A stretch of 44,618 nt of DNA, taken from positions 1 to 44,618 of the forward strand of contig FR901798.1 in the NCBI GenBank assembly GCA_000437675.1, given 5' to 3'. This document shows, piece by piece, positions 34,241-42,796 of this stretch (positions within the stretch are counted from its first letter, which is position 1; every line of letters starts with the position of its first letter). Below the pieces are notes generated by a model. The model ran no database searches. It was given only the letters and a program-made list of their open reading frames with translations, and was not told the DNA's origin. The position numbers and the translations under genes were made by a program. Source of the DNA: Prevotella sp. CAG:891 (lineage in GTDB: Bacteria > Bacteroidota > Bacteroidia > Bacteroidales > Bacteroidaceae).

Positions 34241-35623
34241 ATGGCTATAATTCTATTAGCTATATTGCTTATCGGCCTTTTGTTGATTGCGACTGAGCCA
34301 CTGAACCATATAAATAAGGCTGCAGTGGCAATATTTGCTGGTGTATGTTGTTGGCTTTTATATATAGCCAATGGAATTCAGTTTGTTGCAGCTGAGCATC
34401 CAATCGATTTTTTGAATTTCCTTTCAACTTACGGTATAAGTGCCAATTCTGTGAAGGCATTTATAGCGCAACATATATTTGTAAATTATATTGCACAATG
34501 CGCTAGTATATTTTTATTTTTGCTTGCAACTACATGTATCGTTGAAGTACTTAGTAATAATGGTTGTTTCGATTTTATTGCCGAATGGTTGCGTACGCGC
34601 AATCCCCAAAAATTACTGTGGGTACTTGCTTTGATAACCTTTGTGTTGTCAGCAAATCTTGATAATTTAGCTACAGTTGTGTTGCTGTTTACAATAGTTC
34701 ATCCCTTGTTACAGTCTGATTACTTGCGTCGTATATATTGTACCGTCATTATATTGGCTGCTAATTTAGGCGGTTCCATAAGTGTAATCGGTGATATAAC
34801 TTCACTTAAGTTGTGGACTGATGGATTGGTGAGTCCAACAGCTTATTTCTTGACTTTGTTCTTGCCCATATCCGCGTCGTTGGCTGTTGTGTTGCTTTTG
34901 CTTCAGCGCAATTTGCCTAATCGAATACAGTTCGCTACAACAAAACTACCATATCGTGGAGATGATACACTTTTGTCACGACCGCAGCGTTTGCTGATGC
35001 TGTTTGTTGGAATCGGCGGTTTGTGGTTTATACCAACTTTTCATAGGCTAACTCTGATGCCTCCATTTGTGGGTGCTTTGTGTGTATTGGCTCTGCTTTG
35101 GATTGTCAACGAAATATGCAATAGACAATTATTGGGAAGCGATCAAATGGTAGGCAGACGCTTGCCGATGGCTTTGCAATATGCTAATTTGCAAAATGTG
35201 CTGTTTTTCGTAGGGCTGTTGCTGATGTTTGGGGCCTTGAAAGAAACTGGCTTATTGTTGGATTTATTTAATTGGTTGGCCCAAAATATTAGTAACTTGT
35301 ATGTACTGAATGGTGCGTTCACAGTAATTGCTGCTTTCCTGGGTAATATTCCAACCTTGATTGCAGGTGTTAGTATCTTTAATCAGTCTGATGCAGCCGT
35401 TTTGCCGGATGTGGTGCGGGCTGAAAGCGATTTCTGGCCATTGCTGAGCTATGTAACAGCATTGGGTGGTTCGTTACTTTCAACAGGAACACTGGCTGGC
35501 ATTTTGCTTATGCGAATGGAGGGTGTTAGTTTTGGTTGGTATTTCCGGCATATTACCCCTAAGATATTTGTTGGTTTTTTTGTCGGAATTCTTGTGTTTG
35601 TTGCACAGTCAATCTTGATGTAA
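34241..35623 (+). CDS. nhaD: Sodium:proton antiporter NhaD family
   Basis: 460 aa, a polytopic inner-membrane protein with about 12 hydrophobic segments. NhaD-type features are the early NHINKAAVAIFAG (about residues 22-34), VLSANLDNLATVVLLFTIVHPLL in the middle (the acidic residue and N-pair in TM are the ion site), and ANLGGSISVIGDITSLKLW around residue 177. The C-terminal SYVTALGGSLLSTGTLAGILLM repeats the G-rich pattern. It exchanges Na+ (or Li+) for H+ across the inner membrane. The gene begins 27 nt after the tRNA and lies 58 nt ahead of pfkA. Family is clear; the exact ion preference is inferred. Confidence 0.88.
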   Translation: MAIILLAILLIGLLLIATEPLNHINKAAVAIFAGVCCWLLYIANGIQFVAAEHPIDFLNFLSTYGISANSVKAFIAQHIFVNYIAQCASIFLFLLATTCIVEVLSNNGCFDFIAEWLRTRNPQKLLWVLALITFVLSANLDNLATVVLLFTIVHPLLQSDYLRRIYCTVIILAANLGGSISVIGDITSLKLWTDGLVSPTAYFLTLFLPISASLAVVLLLLQRNLPNRIQFATTKLPYRGDDTLLSRPQRLLMLFVGIGGLWFIPTFHRLTLMPPFVGALCVLALLWIVNEICNRQLLGSDQMVGRRLPMALQYANLQNVLFFVGLLLMFGALKETGLLLDLFNWLAQNISNLYVLNGAFTVIAAFLGNIPTLIAGVSIFNQSDAAVLPDVVRAESDFWPLLSYVTALGGSLLSTGTLAGILLMRMEGVSFGWYFRHITPKIFVGFFVGILVFVAQSILM

Positions 35624-35681
35624 AGAATTTTCTTATAAAAATAATTACACGAAATATTTCAATCTTCAAAAAGGTAAGAAT

Positions 35682-36659
35682 ATGGGTAAAATTAGATGTG
35701 TCGGCATTCTTACATCGGGTGGTGATGCTCCCGGCATGAATGCAGCAATCCGTGCTGTGACCAGAAGTGGTATTTGCAATGGTTATAAAATTAAGGGTAT
35801 TTATCGCGGCTTTGATGGACTCATAAATGATGAAGTCAAGAACTTTACGACCGAGGACGTCAGTAATATTATACAAACGGGTGGTACTATATTGCGTACT
35901 GCACGTTCAAAAGAATTCCAGACACCTGCCGGTCGGAAAAAAGCGTATGAGACATTAAAGAAAGAGTCGATAGATGCTTTGATTGTTATTGGCGGTAATG
36001 GCTCGCTGACAGGTGCAATGAAATTGGCAGAAGAATACGATTTTCCTTGTATCGGTTTGCCAGGTACTATTGATAACGACTTGTATGGCACGGACAACAC
36101 GATTGGTTACGACACTACCTTAAATACAATTACTGAATGTGTTGATAAAATTCGTGATACTGCTACATCACATGAACGTATTTTCTTTGTTGAAGTGATG
36201 GGACGCGATGCTGGATTCTTGGCGCAGAATAGTGCGATTGCTGCCGGTGCAGAAGCTGCAATCATTCCGGAAGATACTACGGGCAGCGATCAGCTCATTG
36301 AATTCATGTCGCGTGGTATTCGTAAAAGTAAGAAGAGTTGTATCGTTATTGTCAGTGAAAGTCCTAAATGCGGTGCAATGTATTACGCTGACCGCGTAAA
36401 TAAGGAGTATCCAAACTTCGATGTTCGTGTTTCTATTTTGGGACATTTGCAACGCGGTGGTCGCCCTTCTGCTCGTGATAGAATTTTGGCCTCGCAGGTA
36501 GGTGTCGGTGCTATTGAAGCATTGGTACAGGGACAGAGAAATGTAATGGTAGGTGTGCGTAATAACGAGGTGGTATATGTGCCTTTTATTGATGCCATCG
36601 GCAAGCGTAAGAGCATGGATAAGAAACTTATTAAGGTACTTGATGAATTGAGTATTTAA
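35682..36659 (+). CDS. pfkA: 6-phosphofructokinase
   Basis: 325 aa, the usual length of bacterial group A PFK. The ATP loop TSGGDAPGMNAAIRA is at residues 11-25, the catalytic base Asp131 sits in GLPGTIDND, and substrate motifs MGRDAG and LGHLQRGGRPSA are present. The phosphate-donor motif reads GGNGS (residues 104-108) rather than the commonest GGDGS, while the Gly that favours ATP over pyrophosphate is kept. It catalyses fructose-6-phosphate to fructose-1,6-bisphosphate. It lies near tkt and rpiB, so core sugar-phosphate genes are grouped. Confidence 0.95.
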   Translation: MGKIRCVGILTSGGDAPGMNAAIRAVTRSGICNGYKIKGIYRGFDGLINDEVKNFTTEDVSNIIQTGGTILRTARSKEFQTPAGRKKAYETLKKESIDALIVIGGNGSLTGAMKLAEEYDFPCIGLPGTIDNDLYGTDNTIGYDTTLNTITECVDKIRDTATSHERIFFVEVMGRDAGFLAQNSAIAAGAEAAIIPEDTTGSDQLIEFMSRGIRKSKKSCIVIVSESPKCGAMYYADRVNKEYPNFDVRVSILGHLQRGGRPSARDRILASQVGVGAIEALVQGQRNVMVGVRNNEVVYVPFIDAIGKRKSMDKKLIKVLDELSI

Positions 36660-36780
36660 TAGATTCATTTTGTACTTAATGGTTGATGCTTATGCTTGAT
36701 TATCGTGCTTAAATGCATAAGGTTCTTAATAAAAAGGGTCTTTTCAAGCAAAAATATCCATAGAAATACCAATAATTTTG

Positions 36781-36788
36781 TAACTTTG
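36781..36788 (+). promoter_or_regulatory. -7 box of the tkt-rpiB operon
   Basis: TAACTTTG matches TAnnTTTG; no clear TTTG is seen at -33. The leader to the ATG at 36864 would be about 70 nt. Confidence 0.5.
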
Positions 36789-36863
36789 CGCTAATAAATA
36801 GGTGTGTAAGCAATTATGCACATCAAAATTGCAATGATTTTAACCGAATATAGCAATATATCA

Positions 36864-38888
36864 ATGGAACACTCAAAAGAACTCATGAATCTTGCAGCTG
36901 ATAACATACGTATATTGGCAGCAAGTATGGTTGAACGCGCAAAATCGGGACACCCAGGTGGTGCAATGGGCGGTGCAGACTTTATCAACGTGCTCTATTC
37001 CGAATTCTTGACCTTTGACCCCGATGAACCTACATGGCGTTGCCGCGATCGCTTCTTCCTGGATCCTGGCCACATGTCACCGATGCTATATTCACAATTA
37101 GCCCTCATTGGAAACTTTAGCATCGAGGACTTAAAACAATTCCGTCAGTGGGGATCGCCAACTCCCGGACACCCTGAAGTTTGTCCGGAAAGAGGTATCG
37201 AAAATACCAGCGGCCCCTTAGGACAGGGACATACCTATGCTGTGGGTGCTGCTATTGCTGCTAAGGCTTTGTATGCACGTACGGGAAATCCGGGTTTTGA
37301 CAAAGAAAAGATTTATGCCTATATCTCGGATGGCGGTATTCAGGAAGAAATTTCACAAGGTGCCGGACGCATTGCTGGTCACTTGGGCTTGAATAACTTG
37401 ATTATGTTCTTTGATGCCAACGAAATTCAGTTGTCAACCGAAACGGCTACTGTTATTTCTGAGGATACAGGAATGAAGTATCGTTCTTGGAATTGGAATG
37501 TAATTGAGATTGACGGCAATGACTGTGAACAGATTCGTGCTGCCTTGAAGGAGGCTCAACGTGAAGAAAGCCGTCCTACGCTTATTATTGGTCACTGCGT
37601 AATGGGTAAGGGCTGTCGTAAGGCTGACAATACGTCTTATGAACGTGATTGTAAAACGCATGGTGCTCCTTTAGGCGGTGATGCTTACGTGAATACGATT
37701 AAAAACTTGGGCGCTGATCCTGAGAATCCTTTTGTGATTCGCGACGATGTAGCTCAAATGTATGAAGAACGTAAGCAGGATTTGCGTAAAATTGTTGCTG
37801 AACGTAAGGCTGAAGAAAAGGCTTGGGCTGAAGCAAATGCTGATAAGGCTGCTTTGCTTGACGACTGGATGGCAGGTAAATTACCGCAAATTCCTTGGGA
37901 TACAATCGAACAGAAACCTAATTCGCCTACTCGTAACGGATCGGCTAATTGCTTGGCTCTGTTGTCACAGTATGTTCCCAATATGATTGTATCATCGGCA
38001 GACTTGTGTAACTCAGACAAAACCGATGGTTTCTTGAAGCATGCGACAGAAATTAGTCGTACGAATTTTGCAGGTGGTTTCTTGCAGGCTGGTGTATCAG
38101 AACTTACCATGGCATGTGTATGTATTGGTATCATGTTGCATGGCGGTATGATTACGGCTATGGGTACGTTCTTCGTATTCTCTGACTATATGAAACCGGC
38201 AATCCGTATGGCTGCTTTGATGGAAGTTCCTGTGAAGTTCGTTTGGACGCATGACGCTTTCCGCGTGGGAGAAGATGGTCCTACTCATGAACCCGTGGAG
38301 CAGGAAGCTCAAATCCGTCTCATGGAGAAACTTAAGAATCACAGCGGCAATGATAGTGTGCGTGTGTTCCGTCCTTGCGATGTACATGCAGTTACTGCTT
38401 GTTGGAAAATGGCCATGGAAAATATGAGTACTCCTACGGCATTGATTTTTAGCAGACAGAATGTTAACGATTTACCTGCAGGTACTAATTATGAAGAAGG
38501 TGTCGCTCATGGCGCTTATGCAGTTATTCAAGAAGAAAATCCTGATGTAATTCTGATTGCTTCAGGATCTGAAGTTAGCACACTTGCAGAAACTGCTACT
38601 TTGTTGAAGCAAGATGGTATTAAGGCTAGAGTCGTTAGCTGCCCCAGCGAAGGACTTTTCCGTCGTCAAAGCAAAGAATATCAAGAAGGTCTTTTGCCCA
38701 AGAATGCTAAGATTTTCGGTTTGACGGCTGGTCTTCCTGTTACTTTTGAAGGACTTGTTGGCGGTAACGGTAAAGTTTACGGACTTGAAAGCTTTGGTTT
38801 CAGTGCTCCCTATAAGGTGCTGGATGAGAAGTTGGGTTATACGCCACAGAATATCCACAATGAGGTTGTTAAATTTCTCAATGAATAA
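36864..38888 (+). CDS. tkt: Transketolase
   Basis: 674 aa from ATG 36864 (MEHSKELMNLAADNIR); another ATG at 36816 is in frame but adds residues not typical of the family. Visible motifs are KSGHPGGAMGGAD near the N-terminus, LDPGHMSPMLYS, GPLGQG and the thiamine-diphosphate site SDGGIQEEISQG. The pyrimidine domain has FVFSDYMKPAIRMAAL and HDAFRVGEDGPTHEPVEQ with the conserved Glu and His. It transfers two-carbon units between ketose and aldose phosphates in the non-oxidative pentose phosphate route. rpiB follows at 12 nt, so the two are co-transcribed. Confidence 0.96.
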   Translation: MEHSKELMNLAADNIRILAASMVERAKSGHPGGAMGGADFINVLYSEFLTFDPDEPTWRCRDRFFLDPGHMSPMLYSQLALIGNFSIEDLKQFRQWGSPTPGHPEVCPERGIENTSGPLGQGHTYAVGAAIAAKALYARTGNPGFDKEKIYAYISDGGIQEEISQGAGRIAGHLGLNNLIMFFDANEIQLSTETATVISEDTGMKYRSWNWNVIEIDGNDCEQIRAALKEAQREESRPTLIIGHCVMGKGCRKADNTSYERDCKTHGAPLGGDAYVNTIKNLGADPENPFVIRDDVAQMYEERKQDLRKIVAERKAEEKAWAEANADKAALLDDWMAGKLPQIPWDTIEQKPNSPTRNGSANCLALLSQYVPNMIVSSADLCNSDKTDGFLKHATEISRTNFAGGFLQAGVSELTMACVCIGIMLHGGMITAMGTFFVFSDYMKPAIRMAALMEVPVKFVWTHDAFRVGEDGPTHEPVEQEAQIRLMEKLKNHSGNDSVRVFRPCDVHAVTACWKMAMENMSTPTALIFSRQNVNDLPAGTNYEEGVAHGAYAVIQEENPDVILIASGSEVSTLAETATLLKQDGIKARVVSCPSEGLFRRQSKEYQEGLLPKNAKIFGLTAGLPVTFEGLVGGNGKVYGLESFGFSAPYKVLDEKLGYTPQNIHNEVVKFLNE

Positions 38889-38900
38889 GTTTTATTGATA

Positions 38901-39341
38901 ATGCAAACAATAGGATTGGCTAGCGATCACGCTGGTTTTGAATTAAAACAGTTTGTTAAGCAATATCTGGAAGAAAAGCATATTCCTTTTAAGGATTATG
39001 GCACATATTCTACAGACAGTTGTGACTATCCTGACTTCGCTCATGCTTTAGCTAATGGTATGAAGGAAGGTGAAGTTGGTCAAGGTATTGCTATTTGCGG
39101 AAGCGGTGAAGGAATTTCCATGACGCTCAATAAGCATCAGCATGTTAGAGCAGCTCTTGTCTGGATTCCTGAAATAGCTCACATGACGCGTTTGCATAAT
39201 GATGCAAATGTTTTGGTAATGCCCGGTAGATATATCGATACCGAAACAGCTCGCAACATTATGGATGAGTTTTTCGGAACTGAATTTGAAGGTGGCAGAC
39301 ACATTCGTCGAGTCGAAAAAATTCCGGTAACGAAAGACTAA
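38901..39341 (+). CDS. rpiB: Ribose 5-phosphate isomerase B
   Basis: 146 aa from ATG 38901. LASDHAGFELK near the N-terminus and ICGSGEGISM with catalytic Cys66 are the RpiB/LacAB signatures; NKHQHVRAAL and ARLHND-type motifs follow (THMTRLHNDANVLVMPGR-like region). It interconverts ribose-5-phosphate and ribulose-5-phosphate, and feeds the transketolase encoded 12 nt upstream. The cytoplasmic location and operon are clear. Confidence 0.95.
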   Translation: MQTIGLASDHAGFELKQFVKQYLEEKHIPFKDYGTYSTDSCDYPDFAHALANGMKEGEVGQGIAICGSGEGISMTLNKHQHVRAALVWIPEIAHMTRLHNDANVLVMPGRYIDTETARNIMDEFFGTEFEGGRHIRRVEKIPVTKD

Positions 39342-39627
39342 CTAATTTCTTTAAAAATGATTTTGATAAGTAACTAGGGTTTTGGTACTCAATGTTTGCT
39401 TGTCAAAATCATTTGTCATGTCAAAAATCAGTTGAATTCTAGTGAAAATACATGATAAAATTTCTCTAAATCAACTGGAAATTATATCTTTGCATCCGTT
39501 TTAATGAGCATCAATAGTCCGCATCAAAAATGTAATAGGATAAATGTTAGCATGTAACAATCTTTAGATTAGGATGAGGGCTGCTAAAGACGAGACTTCA
39601 AAGGAACAACATAACTACTAAGCTGAC
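39342..39627. other. Intergenic region with the HU promoter
   Basis: 286 nt. TATCTTTG at 39485-39492 with TTTC at 39461-39464 (20-nt spacer) is the likely promoter, giving a leader of about 130 nt before HU. No terminator with a clear T-run was found after rpiB. Confidence 0.5.
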
Positions 39628-39930
39628 ATGACTAAAATTGAAATCATCAAGTCTGTTGTAAAACAAACTGGTGTTGATAAAGAAATTGTAGCCAAGGTTA
39701 TCGATGCGTATGCAAGTACAATAAAGTCTGCACTTATCGGCGGAAATACTGTTAACTTCAGAAACTTCGGTACCTTTTATCTAAAGCATAGAGCGGCTAA
39801 GACGGCTAGAAATATTACTAAAAATACAACGATTATTATTCCTGAACATAACATCGCAGCTTTTAAGCCTGCTAAGGAATTTGCTGAAGCTGTATTCGAA
39901 AAAAGCCGTTCACAACAATCTGAAGACTAA
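39628..39930 (+). CDS. HU/IHF family DNA-binding protein
   Basis: 100 aa. The N-terminal helices MTKIEIIKSVVKQTGVDKEIVAKVIDAYASTIKSAL and the NFRNFGTFYLKHRAAKTARN turn into the DNA-binding arm are characteristic. The arm includes IIIPEHNIAAFKPAKEF, with the Pro at the tip that kinks DNA. It is a nucleoid architectural protein. Length is slightly over that of canonical HU (90 aa) because of the Ser/Gln/Asp tail. The 29-residue ribosomal peptide gene lies 60 nt downstream. Confidence 0.95.
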   Translation: MTKIEIIKSVVKQTGVDKEIVAKVIDAYASTIKSALIGGNTVNFRNFGTFYLKHRAAKTARNITKNTTIIIPEHNIAAFKPAKEFAEAVFEKSRSQQSED

Positions 39931-39990
39931 TCAGATTACCTTTAAGAATTTCTATACAACTAACATAATTAACCATAAAACGTAATAGGT

Positions 39991-40080
39991 ATGCCTAACG
40001 GAAAAAAGAAAAAAAGACACAAGATGTCTACTCACAAGCGTAAAAAAAGACTGCGTAAGAATCGTCATAAGAGCAAATAG
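39991..40080 (+). CDS. AURKAIP1/COX24-type small basic ribosomal protein (bS22/mS38-like)
   Basis: 29 aa, MPNGKKKKRHKMSTHKRKK followed by RLRKNRHKSK. The reading frame is easy to miss because of its length, but the pattern K-x(2)-RHKMSTHKRKKRLRK is the conserved core of the AURKAIP1/COX24 domain. Homologues are the mitochondrial small-subunit protein mS38 and mycobacterial bS22, which bind near the decoding site of the 30S head or body. A ribosomal role is inferred from the family. It lies between HU and rng, an arrangement common in Bacteroidales, and is followed by a terminator-like hairpin. Confidence 0.88.
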   Translation: MPNGKKKKRHKMSTHKRKKRLRKNRHKSK

Positions 40081-40112
40081 TCTCGATGACTCCTTCATAA
40101 GTCTTTAATGAC

Positions 40113-40176
40113 AAACGGGTAAACGAGCTATACGATTGTCTCATATAGAGCCTTCAACTCGTTTACTCGTTTTAAT
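40113..40176 (+). terminator. Hairpin terminator after the small ribosomal protein gene
   Basis: AAACGGGTAAACGAG (40113-40127) pairs with CTCGTTTACTCGTTT (40158-40172) with one G-U pair, a 30-nt loop with an inner CTATA/TATAG stem, and a T-rich end. Confidence 0.8.
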
Positions 40177-40236
40177 TTATTATCTAGCTTCTTGGAAGTT
40201 ATCTTCCATTAAAAAGCAACTCAAATAAAAGTATAC

Positions 40237-41820
40237 ATGACAAGCGAAGTTATTGTAGATGTAACAGCAACAGATATTTCGATCGCCCTGCTCGAGGATA
40301 AACGACTCGTAGAATATCAGCGTGAAGGTCGTACAGAACATTTTTCTGTTGGAAACATCTACTTGGCAAAAGTTCGGAAACTGATGCCAGGACTCAATGC
40401 TTGCTTCATTAATGTTGGATTTGAACGCGATGCCTTTCTGCATTATTTGGATTTAGGTACGCACTACCATTCTCTGGACAAATACTTACAACTTGTCAAT
40501 GCCGGAAAACAGAATGTTACTCCAGATAAAGTAAATAACCAACCGGAATTAGACAAAGACGGAAGTATCCAGAATACTTTAAAGGTAGGTCAAGAAATCT
40601 TGGTTCAAATTGTAAAGGAACCTATAAATACCAAAGGTCCTCGCCTTACATCAGAAATTTCGTTCGCCGGTCGCTATTTGGTTCTTATACCTTTTAGTGA
40701 TAAAGTTTCTGTTTCTTCGAAAATTAAATCAAACACTGAGAGAGCCCGACTCAAACAACTTATTCAAAGTATTAAGCCCAAAGGATTTGGTGTGATAATA
40801 CGTACAGTTGCAGAAAAAAAACGCGTGGCAGAACTCGATACGGAGCTTAAAATACTTTTTAGCCGTTGGGAGAATGCTGTACAAAAAATTAAACAGGCGC
40901 GTGCGCAAAATTATAAATTGCCGCTAACTGTTTACGAGGAAACAGGAAGAACTGTCGCTTTGCTTAGAGACTTGTTTAATCCTTCATATGAGAATATTTA
41001 CGTAAATGACCCTAACATTTTTCAAGAAGTTCGGGATTATGTAACTCTTATTGCTCCAGAGTGTAAGGATATTGTCAAACTTTACAAGGGAAATGTACCC
41101 ATATTTGACAACTTTTCTGTAACAAAGCAAATAAAGACATCGCTAGGCAGAACCGTTACTTATAAACACGGTGCTTACTTAATTATAGAACAAACGGAAG
41201 CTCTTCATGTAGTAGATGTGAATAGTGGCAATCGTTCTAAAAGCCCGGAGGGACAAGAAGTAAATGCTTTGGATGTAAATTTAGGTGCAGCGGATGAACT
41301 TGCTCGACAACTCAGGTTAAGAGATATGGGAGGTATAATTGTCGTCGATTTTATTGACATGAATCTTCCTGAAAACAGACAGAAGTTGTACGAGCGAATG
41401 GTTGAAAATATGAGAAAGGATAGGGCTCGTCATACGATTTTGCCTCTCTCAAAATTCGGCCTTATGCAAATAACGCGCCAGCGCGTTCGACCGGCTATGG
41501 ATGTTAATGTCGATGAAACTTGTCCAACTTGTGGTGGAACTGGTAAAATTAAGCCAAGTATCCTCTTTACAGATGCATTGGAATATAAAATCGATATGCT
41601 TGTAAATAAATTGGGTATCCGAAAATTTTATTTGCATGTTCATCCCTTTGTAGCTGCCTATCTGAATCAAGGTTTCTTTTCAATTAAAAGAAGATGGCAA
41701 ATGAAATATGGCTTTGGAGTTAAAATTATTGCCAATCAAAATTTGCCTTACTTGAGTTATGAGTTCCTTGATATTCATGGTGAAGAAATCTCAATGAAAC
41801 ATTCTAACGACATGAAGTGA
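40237..41820 (+). CDS. rng: Ribonuclease E/G family (RNase G)
   Basis: 527 aa, RNase G-like length, without the degradosome tail of RNase E. An S1 domain occupies about residues 38-130 (NIYLAKVRKLMPGLNACFINVGFERDAFLH). The catalytic DNase-I-like part includes LHVVDVNSGN and GGIIVVDFIDM with the metal-binding Asp residues, and LSKFGLMQITRQRVRP. The zinc-link CPTCGGTGKI near residue 428 joins the dimer. It makes endonucleolytic cuts in rRNA precursors and mRNA in the cytoplasm. It follows the small ribosomal protein gene behind a terminator. Confidence 0.95.
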   Translation: MTSEVIVDVTATDISIALLEDKRLVEYQREGRTEHFSVGNIYLAKVRKLMPGLNACFINVGFERDAFLHYLDLGTHYHSLDKYLQLVNAGKQNVTPDKVNNQPELDKDGSIQNTLKVGQEILVQIVKEPINTKGPRLTSEISFAGRYLVLIPFSDKVSVSSKIKSNTERARLKQLIQSIKPKGFGVIIRTVAEKKRVAELDTELKILFSRWENAVQKIKQARAQNYKLPLTVYEETGRTVALLRDLFNPSYENIYVNDPNIFQEVRDYVTLIAPECKDIVKLYKGNVPIFDNFSVTKQIKTSLGRTVTYKHGAYLIIEQTEALHVVDVNSGNRSKSPEGQEVNALDVNLGAADELARQLRLRDMGGIIVVDFIDMNLPENRQKLYERMVENMRKDRARHTILPLSKFGLMQITRQRVRPAMDVNVDETCPTCGGTGKIKPSILFTDALEYKIDMLVNKLGIRKFYLHVHPFVAAYLNQGFFSIKRRWQMKYGFGVKIIANQNLPYLSYEFLDIHGEEISMKHSNDMK

Positions 41821-41940
41821 AGTAATAATTGAATTGTATGAAAGTGTTTTTAATCTGATAATTATTTCTGATATATCAACGCCGTTATAAATGGCATTAG
41901 GAATTATCGTTTTGAACATTTAGTTTTTCAATTAGTAAAT

Positions 41941-41980
41941 ATAAAGGAGGCTGTATCAATCAGGGTACAGTCTCCTTTAT
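41941..41980. terminator. Terminator between rng and the WG-repeat lipoprotein gene
   Basis: ATAAAGGAGGCTGTA (41941-41955) and TACAGTCTCCTTTAT (41966-41980) pair with one G-U across a 10-nt loop. Genes converge here, so it may serve both directions; the T-tail is weak in either sense. Confidence 0.7.
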
Positions 41981-42029
41981 GAGTAATTTTTGTGTATAGA
42001 CATGTATATTGATATAGTATATATGATAT

Positions 42030-42368
42030 TTATTCGGGTATTATTCTTTTCCCCTTTTTGTTGATGTAGTACCATTCGTCACTATTCCAATAGTGGTATT
42101 CTCCGCCCGAACCCGGCACTTCTTTCATCGTTCCTTTTTCGGTTACTTTTGCCTTGCCATTTTTGAAAGGGAAGCCGAAAGCGAAACGGGGCTTAATAAC
42201 TGTTTTTCCACTTTCATCCGCATATCCTATGCGCCCTCTTTGATCTACGATACGATACATCCCTTCGCTGACATAGTCGCTGCCGTTGTCACATTGAAAC
42301 ATGTTGTAGTGTTTTATAGAACTGCAACTGGATAAAACGATTATTGCAATTATTAGAATTTTACTCAT
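42030..42368 (-). CDS. Small WG-repeat lipoprotein
   Basis: 112 aa. A short signal peptide ends in VLSSC with Cys15 as the lipid site. The body has one and a half WG-type beta repeats: YRIVDQRGRIGYADESGKTVIKPRFAFGFPFKNGKAKV, then EWYYINKKGKRIIPE. WG repeats are binding modules found in envelope proteins, often beside polymorphic toxin or immunity genes. It is transcribed divergently from the Imm17-like gene; the two -7 boxes sit in the arms of an inverted repeat (42392-42483). It may belong to the accessory cluster on its right. Confidence 0.75.
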   Translation of the reverse strand: MSKILIIAIIVLSSCSSIKHYNMFQCDNGSDYVSEGMYRIVDQRGRIGYADESGKTVIKPRFAFGFPFKNGKAKVTEKGTMKEVPGSGGEYHYWNSDEWYYINKKGKRIIPE

Positions 42369-42391
42369 GACATTATTTTCAGATTTCTCTG

Positions 42392-42483
42392 CAAAAATAA
42401 TGTTTTATCATAGATTTGGACTCTTCTTTGCACTGTTTTTAGGTATAAAGCAGGGATTATGTGAACTGAAAACATTATTTTTG
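42392..42483. promoter_or_regulatory. Divergent promoters within a 15-bp inverted repeat
   Basis: AAAACATTATTTTTG lies at 42469-42483 on the plus strand, and its exact inverse (CAAAAATAATGTTTT) at 42392-42406. Each copy contains TATTTTTG, a TAnnTTTG box, pointing outward to the WG-repeat gene (minus) and the Imm17-like gene (plus). Both ATGs are about 20 nt from their boxes. Confidence 0.65.
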
Positions 42484-42504
42484 TGTTCGGAATCCTTTTC
42501 TTTT

Positions 42505-42792
42505 ATGAGTATGACAGTTACCGATATATACGAAATGATGAACAGCAAAGCCGGGGCATTTTTCGAATGGTTACAGACTCACCCTAAATACGGGCTGTTG
42601 TTTTGTGTTGAGTTGTTGGTACTATGGCTCGTAGGCTTGCTGTTGCGTTGGGACTGGGCGTATCATTGGCAGTTCAATGGCAAACTATGGTTCTTTGACG
42701 ATTGCAAGCCTGAAACACGTCGACGAATTAAGATAGTGTTGGTCAGCCTTCTAATTATCCTCATGTTGATTGATTTCTTTGTATGGAAGTGA
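42505..42792 (+). CDS. Imm17-like two-TM small membrane protein
   Basis: 95 aa from ATG 42505 (or 93 aa from 42511). A longer frame upstream runs through the promoter and was rejected. Two hydrophobic helices flank a loop with LLLRWDWAYHW, then a Trp- and Lys-rich segment, and RRRIKIVLVS starts the second helix. Size, topology and the GxxLxWDW motif recall Imm17, a family of immunity proteins against polymorphic toxins; this is pattern recognition, not a search. The same pattern, ungapped over the last 58 residues, is shared with the partial protein at 44440-44618. The next gene starts 4 nt after the stop. Confidence 0.65.
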   Translation: MSMTVTDIYEMMNSKAGAFFEWLQTHPKYGLLFCVELLVLWLVGLLLRWDWAYHWQFNGKLWFFDDCKPETRRRIKIVLVSLLIILMLIDFFVWK

Positions 42793-42796
42793 GAGC

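Noticed and set aside
36168..36668. 166-codon minus-strand frame over pfkA
   Set aside because: Shadow of pfkA, which has intact PFK motifs throughout.
42367..42504. Upstream start for the Imm17-like gene
   Set aside because: The extension contains the -7 box at 42476-42483 and the inverted repeat, so translation should begin at 42505 or 42511.
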